A stretch of DNA of 25,397 nucleotides. Origin: Apostichopus leukothele (lineage: Eukaryota > Echinodermata > Holothuroidea > Aspidochirotida > Stichopodidae). Positions 1 to 9,280 of this stretch are shown one piece after another. The stretch is from contig JAAAKB020308919.1 of NCBI GenBank assembly GCA_010014835.2, positions 1 through 25,397 on the forward strand, read 5' to 3'. Each line of letters opens with the position of its first letter. The stretch's first letter is position 1. The notes below the pieces were generated by a model that did no database searches, was not told where the DNA came from, and saw nothing but the letters and a program-made list of their open reading frames with translations. The position numbers were made by a program, and so were the translations under genes.

Positions 1-1359
1 ATATTTATAACCTTCGTAACCTGAAAACAATACTTCGTAGGCCTAGGCCTAATTTGTTATTGATAATTAAAATGTTTGCGGAACGTCTGTCCATAATGTT
101 TCTCAACCTCAGATCCGTTGACCACTCGGAAAGGTTGGTGTAAGTTCGTGAGGGCAAAAGGTCCCAAGGGGTCCGCGAGAAAAAAATGGACAAAATTTTT
201 AATAAGCTATGTGGCGCACACCTCAGCCCCAACCATGGGAGGACTGATGTCCATTGTGATACTCCCTGTGTCTGGGAGTCCGAAAAATAATTCTTCATTG
301 TCTGTGGATAAGAATGCTCATATGCTCTATATACTACCCACAGTGTCCAAAAGAGATTTTAAAATAAAATATTTACCCCTGAGTTGCACCGGTCATCAAC
401 GCAACTTTTCCTGCGAATCTTTTCCCTGACATTTTAAATCTGTTTTGAGAAAGAGTTTTTAACATTTTGTAACTTTCCGTTAACGTTTTATAAGTCCAGT
501 AATTAAACGTCTTCGATTTCACGTTCAATAAACGCATCACAATTTCCTAATAATGATATTTCTTCAGGAACTTGAACAGCGCTTCGCTTAGCAAAACAAG
601 TAGAGTTAATAAAGGGGGAAAACATCCCTACAGACCGTACAAATGAAGTCCAGTTCAGAGTATACCAGGCCTGTTATAATTGTTGTAGTTTTTCATACAT
701 ATTTCGATTAGCGGACTAACCAAATCATATTTTCATAACAAATCAAGAAGAGACTATATCGTATGAACCGAAATTTCTATGTTACTTCGGCTGTTTTATT
801 TTCTACGTTTCCTGTGATTTAAAGGGGAAAAGTAAATAAACCCTACTTTCTAAATAAATTTGTTATAACAGGGCAACAAACAACGACAGCAAAAGTCACT
901 GGAACAAAGATCGCTGAGCCTCATTAGAAATGTCACTTACCTCAGTTCCTGCCTCTGGTAGTAAAAATCAGAAAGGTATCAAGATCGACTGGTTTTAATG
1001 GAAAGAACTGCTTCAAAGCCAAAATACTGTGTAACTAAAAGTATATATATTTGCACTTATGTATTTATGACGACAGCTTATAATGGACTTTGTCATTTGA
1101 CATGTCATTTGTCGGGGAACATGTGACATCATTATAGACAAATACTCATCATTCGCACATTCATGCCACGCATGTTGTGGCCGCTTGCGAAACTTTAACC
1201 AACTGATAATCCTGCAGTACAAACCATGACATGTTGAGTACAAACCATGAATAACTACTCTTTATATGCAAGCCAAGCCGTAAATAAGAAATGAATGTGT
1301 AGTTCTACCGGCGTATTACTCTCATTGACAGTTATACAAAGCCAATTTATACGCATTCA
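1..1359. other. Left-edge non-coding stretch, nothing recognised
   Basis: AT-rich sequence with no domain, exon or repeat I can name. Around 5-430 both strands are unusually open (about 97 codons on minus, 103 on plus), but neither translation resembles a family I know, and the bases nearby include a TAGGCCTAGGCCTAA repeat word. If the F-box gene to the right continues leftward, its next exon should lie here or beyond the edge. I looked for the expected continuation of an F-box (a VCxxW-like motif) on the minus strand and did not find it. Confidence 0.4.
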
Positions 1360-1378
1360 CACACCAGTAGAATCACTG

Positions 1379-1432
1379 TGGTCGAGTGGTACGAACTTTC
1401 GGTCTGTGACAAAAGATCCGGGGTTCGATTCC
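1379..1432 (+). promoter_or_regulatory. Pol III type 2 internal promoter (A box and B box)
   Basis: The A box at 1379-1389 (TGGTCGAGTGG) and B box at 1422-1432 (GGTTCGATTCC) both match the tRNA gene consensus. They are 32 bases apart, normal for a tRNA without an intron or long variable arm. They would direct transcription of the ribozyme element on the plus strand, antisense to the neighbouring F-box exon. Confidence 0.75.
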
Positions 1433-1435
1433 TAC

Positions 1436-1477
1436 CTTCGCCTGATGAGTCCCAAAAGGACGAAACCGGTCGTGAAG
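1436..1477 (+). ncRNA. Hammerhead self-cleaving ribozyme, type I order, minimal stem III
   Basis: Read 5' to 3': stem I 3' strand CTTCGC (1436-1441); conserved core CTGATGA (1442-1448); stem II GTCC (1449-1452), loop CAAAA, GGAC (1458-1461); conserved GAAA (1462-1465); a tiny stem III in which A1465-T1470 and C1466-G1469 pair around a two-base loop; then the GTC cleavage triplet (1469-1471), and stem I 5' strand GTGAAG (1472-1477). Stem I pairs over 6 bp with one G-U wobble. All of the nearly invariant hammerhead core bases are present, and cleavage is predicted between 1471 and 1472. Open stem I with a 1-3 bp stem III is the form known from animal retroelements (Sm-alpha, Penelope-like elements, retrozymes), which is established for those families. 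Activity of this copy is inference. Confidence 0.88.
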
Positions 1478-1560
1478 TGGAATTTTTCTGGTGTGTTATT
1501 CTTCACGTATTTACTATATATCTGTCATACCAATAAACCTCAGTAGAACGAGAGACTTAC

Positions 1561-1689
1561 CCAGCTAATCTGAATTTATCTTGAATGTCCAAATATGTAA
1601 AGATCAGTAGAAGAACCTCATCTGAAAGATGGCCGATGGTGCTGTTTGGCAATGGTGTTCTGCTCACGTCATCCTCAGGTGCATGTGTA
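1561..1689 (-). CDS. Internal exon of an F-box protein
   Basis: The exon encodes 42 whole residues (THAPEDDVSR at the start, LDIQDKFRLA at the end). The stretch HLSDEVLLLIFTYLDIQDKF matches the F-box pattern (L-P/S-x-E-[LIV]-L-x-x-I-F-x-[FY]-L), the Skp1-binding motif of SCF ubiquitin-ligase substrate adaptors. The 3' (low-coordinate) side has a consensus donor, GG then GTAAGT at 1560. The 5' side has acceptor TCTCTCTATATAG ending at 1690. Both flanking introns are phase 2 and the exon is 129 nt, so it is symmetric. The F-box is cut before its last helix, so the next exon should supply the V-C-x-x-W-like end; I did not find that exon in the window. The residues before the box are not recognisable, so I cannot say which F-box subfamily (FBXL, FBXW or FBXO) this is. 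It is probably a separate gene from the cadherin. A pseudogene fragment is possible, though both splice sites are intact. Confidence 0.62.
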
Positions 1690-2049
1690 CTATATAGAGA
1701 GAAACGAAAATTCGAATGATGAGATGGGCTAATAAGTAAAGATTGAATTAAGGTAGTCATCTTCGAAAAACTATCATATACTGTAAGTAAGTTTATAAAA
1801 GCTAAGGCGAGCCTCGTTTTGGCCATTTTATAGCAGGTTCATGACTAATTAGTAATTGTACATATACGGTGACAGATACGTATAATATATGATAACAACC
1901 AAACATAACTCTTTTACAACATAGTATAAAATAAATTTGCCAAGTTATACTAATTCGCCAGACGGGCAATGAACTATACCACTAACAAAACTAAATCAGT
2001 CCGTTGTCATTGTTGTATTTTATACAGAGGTAACTGTGACGAACAACCA

Positions 2050-2067
2050 CCCCCCCCCCCCCCCCCC
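2050..2067. repeat. Poly-C homopolymer, 18 bases
   Basis: An uninterrupted run of 18 C, preceded by CCA. It is G-rich on the minus strand. The length may be unreliable in sequencing. Confidence 0.95.
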
Positions 2068-3250
2068 TGAAAAAACGGGAAATATCTTATTCGATATGAA
2101 GGGTATCACATGTTTAATGTTTAGACTCATTGGCCTTTGTAGTATGCGCTGTTAAGTGTATGCACGGCGTTTTTACTTCTGTACATGACACAAGCCATGA
2201 TTTTACATGGTAATAACTAAGAAGGATCACCTGCTTACAAGAAAGAGTGTTACCTGTGTAAAGGTAAAAGTGACACTAAATAGAAGAGAGACAACAGCGT
2301 GTAAGGTTTTATTCCTGCACTTTTTTCACCTACTTTTGATACAGGTTTGCGAAGACCTTTGTAATTTTATTAAAGAACAATATGTTTTATACACTAAAGC
2401 TGGCAAAGTATATACCTTCAAGGCTGGACTACGCTCGTGAAACTTAACGATGGTCTCTCTGCTGAATCTGAGATAAGGGTCAGTGTCTCCTATCGACATT
2501 ACTCTTCACAATTTATACAGACGAAGTTCGTTCTGAGTCAAATTGTACTGTTATAACAAAGATGCTGACGATACTGTCATATATCTTGCAATACCTCTAA
2601 ATCTACATATTAGGTAGGTCAAGGAAGCGATCAGTCTTTCATTGCTAGTAATGTATGTCTCTGTGAAAGAAAAACCCTGCTGCTTAAAATTTTAATGAAA
2701 AACAAACCTTAACACATGTTATTCGAAAATAACAATGTATATATAGACAAGGGGTTGCGAAGAACAAAGAGACAAAAACGAGTAGTCATGCATGGTCAAT
2801 CGGTTGCGCGGATCTATCATACAATGTACTTATAGGAATCTGCATTTACGATAAACTGAGCTTTAAAAATCATATTTCAAAGTATCTCGCTAAAGCTTTT
2901 ACTACAATGTCTAATCATATAGGCTACTGCTCTCAATAAAGGCGAAACAGTTTATACTGCATCCAATGTTACCGCTCAAAGTAAGGCCTAATATGCTGTT
3001 CAAAAAATACAAACAGAGTACTAAGAAGTTTTCTCAAATATTGTGCTAAAGTTTTCCGACTCGACAACCATGCATATCCTTTCAAATAAAGTCAATGAAG
3101 CTGCAGGAATTTATTTTTGGATGAAAATATCAAATAACATTTATATCTGTAGAAGTCATCCCTTCATTCTAAGCTAACCGCTCTGTGCAGTAACTCAAAA
3201 GACTATTGAAGAAATCTTGCTTATATTTTATTTCTTTATTTCTTTTCTTC

Positions 3251-3285
3251 ATTCTTTATTTATTTACTTTATATCTGTCATACCA
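3251..3285 (+). repeat. Possible 5'-truncated copy of the ribozyme SINE tail
   Basis: ATTCTTTATTTATTTACT followed by TTATATCTGTCATACCA aligns without gaps to 1498-1532, the 3' part of the hammerhead element, with 4 mismatches in 35 bases. The last 24 bases differ at only one position. Upstream of 3251 the sequence is T-rich low complexity and the match fades, which fits a 5'-truncated insertion. Part of the matched stretch is AT-rich, so coincidence is not fully excluded, but the CTGTCATACCA core is not low complexity. Confidence 0.5.
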
Positions 3286-3683
3286 CTTGCTGTATATTTC
3301 ATTAACATATATATATACTATATTTCTGTTACAAGTGAAACAAAACTGAATGTTATCTTACTACAATATATGAATTGCTTTTAATGCCACTAGACCATTG
3401 CACATAACTTGTTTTTAAAAATAGGAATGATGAAAGTTATTTAGTTTCTTTTCACAGAGCAGCTTGTCTTACCTGCTTGCATTGCATAGCCACACATTCA
3501 ATATACACTATACCACTTATTGTACGCTACATCTTAAACTTTACAATACAGCATATCATGGATCCAATGTAGAGGGAAGGGATTAAGCCATCAGCAACTG
3601 GTGTGTTATCTCCGTCTCGGTTTGTTTTTCCTTAAGAAATATTTTAATGTCAAACAATCAAAGTGGTGATAATTTGTACACAC

Positions 3684-3869
3684 CTGTACGAATGTAGAAC
3701 CGTAGAAGCGCATTTCCATCCTCGTCGTCAGCCATAAGTTGATATACAGGGGCATTTTGAGGGGCATCACTTGGCACAACAGCTATGAAAGGCAGAATTG
3801 TATTGGTCCAGAAGGGTGGGTCGGAGACGTCAAGTACTGACACGCTCACTTCAACCTTTTCAACTGATT
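3684..3869 (-). CDS. Cadherin-repeat protein, second recognised coding exon
   Basis: This exon encodes 62 residues (numbers 426-487 of the joined protein), beginning ESVEKVEVSV and ending LLRFYIRT. The acceptor TTTTTTCTTCAG ends at 3870 and the donor CAG|GTGTGT starts at 3683; both introns are phase 1. The first two bases AA complete the codon begun by the last G of the 13098-14373 exon, giving GAA (Glu), so the two join in frame. VSVLDVSDPPFW at about 435-446 is a weakened form of the calcium-binding linker that closes a cadherin repeat (normally DxNDNxPxF): Asn-Asp-Asn is replaced by Val-Ser-Asp. ADDEDGNALLRFYI at about 472-485 matches the DxDxGxNxxxxY/F motif of the following repeat. The ending Thr plus one base of the next codon shows that the protein continues. 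The next exon was not recognised. Confidence 0.78.
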
Positions 3870-6617
3870 CTGAAGAAAAAAGCAAAGATTTTTCCATAAT
3901 TAATGTTTAGAAATCAAAGACTTACATACTGAACTGTATGTAATGCAAACTGTTATGTTCTTTGCATATAATCCTGAGATAGAAATTTAAACTCTTGAAT
4001 TATTAATGCATAGCTAGATGGGGAATTATAATTTCATTTTAGTTGATATCTTGTAAGTGAGAATGGCAGTGATTTCTAATTTTAAATTGATGAAGAAGGT
4101 TTTATATGTTAAAGTCCCCATTTTATATTTTAACAAGGACCACAGTTGAAAAGAGAGCACAGGAGTTCTCACAATTTATTAAGAATACTAATATTGTACA
4201 TGAAACAAACCCATACTTATTATTGTTTTCATGTTAGCTGCTTTCACAGCAGTTTTTCAAATTTTACAGAATACACATATATACTCAAAATAAGGTCGCA
4301 ATTGATCGTGCAAGGATACATTTAAAAACAAATTCACCAAATAAAAGGTTAACAAGCAAGTATGAGATGAATTTCTTTTAATTTCACAACATTTTTCAGT
4401 GTTGACAATTTTTCATAAACTTAGCATAAATCACATGTATGCAACCTGCAAATTTCATTTTAATTAACACAAAAATTTTAAATTATGTATACTTACCTGA
4501 ATTAAAAACATCTTTATTGCCTACATTGTTTTTGGATTTAAAAAGCTTGAAAAAGTTATCGATACCAACTGACTTAAAAAACCTGCCTTATTTTTTTCCC
4601 CACCTAGACAGTAAGATGCAATGCAATTTTCTATTTTACATTTGAACTATCCTATCTTGTACCAGGTGATTTATTTACATCAATATCTGATTAGAAAGGG
4701 ACTATCAGTAATAAAATTCACTTTCTTACACAAATTGAAATTCAATGTTTTAAGACCTCCACTAAGATCAGAGTAATCATACAGTATTATATTCACTGTA
4801 CTTAACTCTCAGCAGTCGCCGCTGGGAAATTGCATTTATTGTAGTAGACTAGACAGGGCATTGAACAAGAGAGGAGAAGTAAAATTGAATTGTCAAATTG
4901 TTGTGGGTGTCTTTACTCCTCACAACAGCACACTAGTTGCCACCACAGCTAGCATTATTTATGCAGTACATACATTATATGTAAATAGCATGTAAACTAA
5001 TGGTGCACATTAATGTACTAACTTGTTACATCATGCTCTAGTCATTTCAATCATGTTAACCAGATTTCTCTTTCCACATGATTGATATCAAAAGATTAGC
5101 TTAAGCAGCCCTGTGAGACCCGACTCAATTATGTGTGACCCGAGTGATTAATCAACATGTCACTGAAGCATGCATAGACTTCCAATTAATTCAAAGGAGA
5201 GCTTAGGAGATGGAGATGGAGTTAGAGAGAGAGGGAGAGGAGATTTGCAGCTGGGATCGGCTCTCTACAATCATCTATGTTCAACTACAAGGTAGCACAC
5301 AGTACTGAAGACTGTTTAGAGAGAAGCAAAGTAAGAAGGGAATGACCCAAGAGAGAATGTCCTGAGGAAGGGAAGAAGGTCAGATGGTATACTGCTAGTA
5401 AACAGAAATGTAAATTCAAGACAATTTTCATTAATGTTTAACATATGTGGCTCTACTCCAAACCAATACAGAAAACACTTCCGACACACTAACCAAAAGG
5501 TCATGTCACTAGTTACAGTATGAACTTGCAAACAATGACATGCAGTTCCATTGTAAAAGTAACAATACAGAGTGTACAACTTGTTTCTAATATATCTATC
5601 TTAAACTGTAGTTTGCACAATGTATGATACACAGTGCAAACTGGAATATTTTGTCAACATACAGCAGGGTGACTAAAACCAAATTAAAACCCACAATTTT
5701 AGGAACCGTTATAGAACGATGCAGCCAAGTGTATTATTCGCATTGTGATTGGTGACTGAGGCATATAAAGAAATTGCTTCAATAGTTAAGAAGCTTATCA
5801 GCCACAACCCACAAATATATACAGTATCCTATGAAGTGTGACAACAATCAAGGCATATGAAGCACAAAGCAACTGCCATACATATGTACACATACATACA
5901 TGTACAGTATGCTGTAGTGTACAATACTAATAATGGTTCCTCTACAGCAGTAACAAATACTTGATATGCATTACAAAACCATGTTCTGGTTTCCAAGCTA
6001 TCTCAGTTTGAAGAGCTCTACAGTATTCAATGACATTTGCATAATTGTAATTGTAAGGGTTTATGGATTTGTAATATCAAAAAGCCCTGGTTTTCAAACC
6101 ATTCTTGCTTGGCGACCCTAATCTTCACCTTCATCGTCTTGGCAACCCTCCAGTGGTAGATATTGTGGCCTAGGGAAGGGTAAGGGAGGAGATATCACCC
6201 TCCTACTTGAGAATTTTTGGGGATGAATAAGGACGGGGTGTTTAGTTGCAAAATGATGTCATATTTTGCAACTTTTGAAGTAATTTACGTTCAAGATTTT
6301 TCCACTTTCTCTCACAAATATCAAAATGTTTCTGTTTCATCCAAAGAAAGGGTCTCCGGTCTTGATCCCCCCTCCCTTCTTTGACTACCAGGGTCATAAA
6401 CTAGTAATGTCAACATAAATTGCCTTGTATAAAACACTGCAATATGTATCTTTGTAATTTGGATAATTCCTTGTAAGAATGATGTACAGTACTCCACTAA
6501 GACACTTCCTGTTGAATATCTTGTAACCCTGATAGTTTCTAGTCTCATAAATGTGTATGTTGCATTCACAAACAAAATAAGGTAAATGTGGCTATGTGCT
6601 CATACCATAGGTTCCTG

Positions 6618-6631
6618 AGGGGGGGGGGGGG
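6618..6631. repeat. Poly-G homopolymer, 14 bases
   Basis: CTGA followed by 14 G, then TGTCC. It lies inside the large cadherin intron and reads as poly-C in the transcript. Confidence 0.9.
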
Positions 6632-9258
6632 TGTCCTGTGTAGGCATTAACAAAAATGAGTACTGTATTATAAAAGAGCTGCTAAAGCACAAAACTCTAA
6701 TGATATACAAACTGTATCAATAAAATTAGAAATTTTTAATTACTTACATAAAGAGTGACTTATAAATCATTCATCGACCATTTACACAAGGTTTTCCTAT
6801 CATGGCAGACAATACCATGCAAGTTTGAACTGGCACAAGAGACCACCTGTCTAATTATCAAGACTCTCAAGAGATGTACTGTATGGAGTTTTACCACAAA
6901 CAGTCTGTGTAGCAAACAAATCAATGTCAAATACTCCACATCTTTAATCATATTTAGTACTGTACTGCTACTACTACATGTATGTGAATTATAATATCTC
7001 TATTGACAAGCACCTCAAGGGCACATATATGTTAAGGTTGACTCTTTATTAAATTAATCCATTTAATTTTCGTCTCATTAGTATTTAGTTGTTTTGCCTT
7101 AAGGCGAAGCAGACAGCTCAGGGCAGTGTACAGATTTTTAAACTGTAACAAAGTCTAGTACCATAATCTGTTCTTTTGTTAATTGAGCCTCTGACCAAGG
7201 CAAGCTGGCAATGATGAACAACACTGTAAAAGTGCTAGAGGTTTACTGCACCGAATCAAGGACATGTTGCATTTGACTTTTAAAAAGGATAGTTCAAGGG
7301 TTTTAACTCTTTGTTTCTTATTCATATTCAAAAGAAAAATATGTATCCACAATCTTTGTGAAAATTCCATTCAATAGCCACATGTTGCTTATAAGCCTTA
7401 TATATGTTCATTTGAAGTTCATATCTTTTGTTCAAACAAATTACCAAAAGTTAACCTGAAGTGCAAACCAAGTCTGATCTATCATAAATTTATGCAAAAT
7501 TACATCTAACTAGTGGCCGATAAGTTAAACTTTCGATTACATCTTTTATTCTGTAATTGTAAGAATTCATGGAAAACTCTTCAGTCACTATATCAAACCT
7601 GAATTTAGTATTTACAAGATCGTACATTTGCCAAATTAGGTATAAATGATATAGCCGAGCACTTCAATTTTTTTTAACGCTACATCTGCACATAGGTCCT
7701 AGAGCCTGCAGTACATATATATTCTTTAGTTCAAACGTATATCCTCTAATGTACAGATGATATCCAATTACCACAGTACAGTATAATTTGTTAGTCACAT
7801 GCCTTCATGTCTAATCTGTCCAAGATTGGCCTGTTTTCTTTGCATCACTGACAGCCTTTTTCATTTAACATGCCAGCACATTTTACAAAACTTGACTACA
7901 CAGTGTTGACCTGTGTTTGTGCTGGGTAGTTTTTATCTGTCGCCTAATTAACATGTCAGAACTGAAGTATTTTAGCGTACTGTAAAGTAGTTGTTTGCTA
8001 ACAACAGTAACACTGAGTCTGACAATACTGCAAACTTGTATATATTCTCAATACAGAACTACTGTAGCAACAGCTACAGGAAGATACTGTAGGCTTAGCA
8101 CAAATTCCCTGTTGCACACTTAATAACTTGAAGATTTTTTTTTTATTATTTGTTCTACAATCCATTGGCAGCAAGAAAGTACATTTTCCAGTCCACAATT
8201 ATATGCACGACCTGTACATTTAAAGAAACTAATGAGATATATACATCGAATTATGATGTGAATTATTAATTAATAACTTCATTGCTTTGTACTGTTATTG
8301 TATTGTTATCTCTACATTAAAGAGCGTAGTGTATATTTCTGCAGGGCATCTCACACAGAGAGCTTCCTTTTGTATGAAAATTACACATGAACTTAATTAA
8401 TAATGTTGGATGCATGCATAGCAGGGTACTGTACTAGCAAAGGCAACACGGTAGTAAAGAATCAAAATGGATCAATACAGGTTTGTAATATATGTAACCA
8501 AGGGAAACATTTGTGTGTGTTCAACACTATCCAAATGTAAGATTTATGCACCACTGGTTGTATGTTAATACCAAGTACTGTGAATACTGAACAGGTACCA
8601 AATAGTTGTCAGACAGCAAGAGCCCCATGTAAGTCTTGAATCACACTCAATAATATATACTAGGCTTTTACAGATATATTAATATAGTAACAACTTTGGT
8701 AGAAACTGTCACAATTCCTTCTCTTTCTTTCTAAAAGACAAAAAGAAATTTTAGTTTATTTCATTTCTCAGGCTTCTGATTCTTCCATTTGCACTAAATA
8801 TCTCCATCATGTTCAATTTTACAGACAAATTCTTGATACAAGAATTTTTTTTTTTAAAGCTTTTAATATTGTAAGGAAATGAAAAGCTTCACTGAAACTC
8901 ACACTTACCACTCTTTATTATCACATGTATACAAACATTTAAATAATTCTTAAATTTGGCCAAACATCAATCATGACTCCACATGGATCCTTCATTAATG
9001 TTAAGTACATGTATGTACTGTAGCCTGTCCAATTCAAGTGATATATCGTCTACCATTCTGCTACCCTCCCCTTCTAATGTAGTGTTTATTTCTGTTTCTA
9101 TAGTTGAGCATTCCGTTAGTGTTACTCAGCTGGTCTTCATTTCAGACCACAATCAGAGGCTCTTTGTGCATGTAGTCTGCTGTGCATTAACCGTCAGCAG
9201 GGTAATACTTCAGTGTTCTAACCGCCTTAATACCATGGTTTATGTCTCACCCTGTTAC

Positions 9259-9280
9259 GGCAGGCAGGCAGGCAGGCAGG
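9259..9280. repeat. GGCA tetranucleotide microsatellite
   Basis: About 5.5 units of GGCA, then CGGCC. It lies in the large cadherin intron and is a perfect repeat, so it is likely polymorphic. Confidence 0.9.

Larger units (their letters stand above)
1360..1540 (+). mobile_element. tRNA-derived SINE carrying a hammerhead ribozyme
   Basis: A short non-autonomous element. Its left part has RNA polymerase III internal promoter boxes: A box TGGTCGAGTGG at 1379-1389 and B box GGTTCGATTCC at 1422-1432. A complete hammerhead ribozyme begins three bases after the B box (1436-1477). The right part is AT-rich and ends near CATACCAATAAACC. The outer limits are soft: CACACCAG at 1360-1367 and CTGGTGTG at 1488-1495 are inverted repeats that may close the folded transcript, and the tail from 1498 to 1532 is matched by 3251-3285. 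The tRNA resemblance is partial: only about 3 bp of the T stem remain and the 3' acceptor strand is replaced by ribozyme stem I, so this is not a functional tRNA gene. The layout resembles the Schistosoma Sm-alpha SINE-like element (from memory). It has no coding capacity and would need a LINE or Penelope-type partner to move. Confidence 0.8.
1690..3683. other. Non-coding stretch between the F-box exon and the cadherin exon
   Basis: AT-rich DNA with an 18-base C tract at 2050-2067 and a short SINE-tail match at 3251-3285. It must contain either intron sequence of the cadherin gene (whose exon at 3684 ends in a donor and reads on leftward) or the boundary between two minus-strand genes. I could not recognise another cadherin exon or a first exon of the F-box gene here. 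Confidence 0.4.

Noticed and set aside
6084-6160. GGTTTTCAAACC ... TTGGCGACCCT resembling the terminal sequence of hAT-type non-autonomous DNA transposons
   Set aside because: The resemblance is short. I could not find the matching inverted end or an 8-bp target duplication, so it is not listed as an element.
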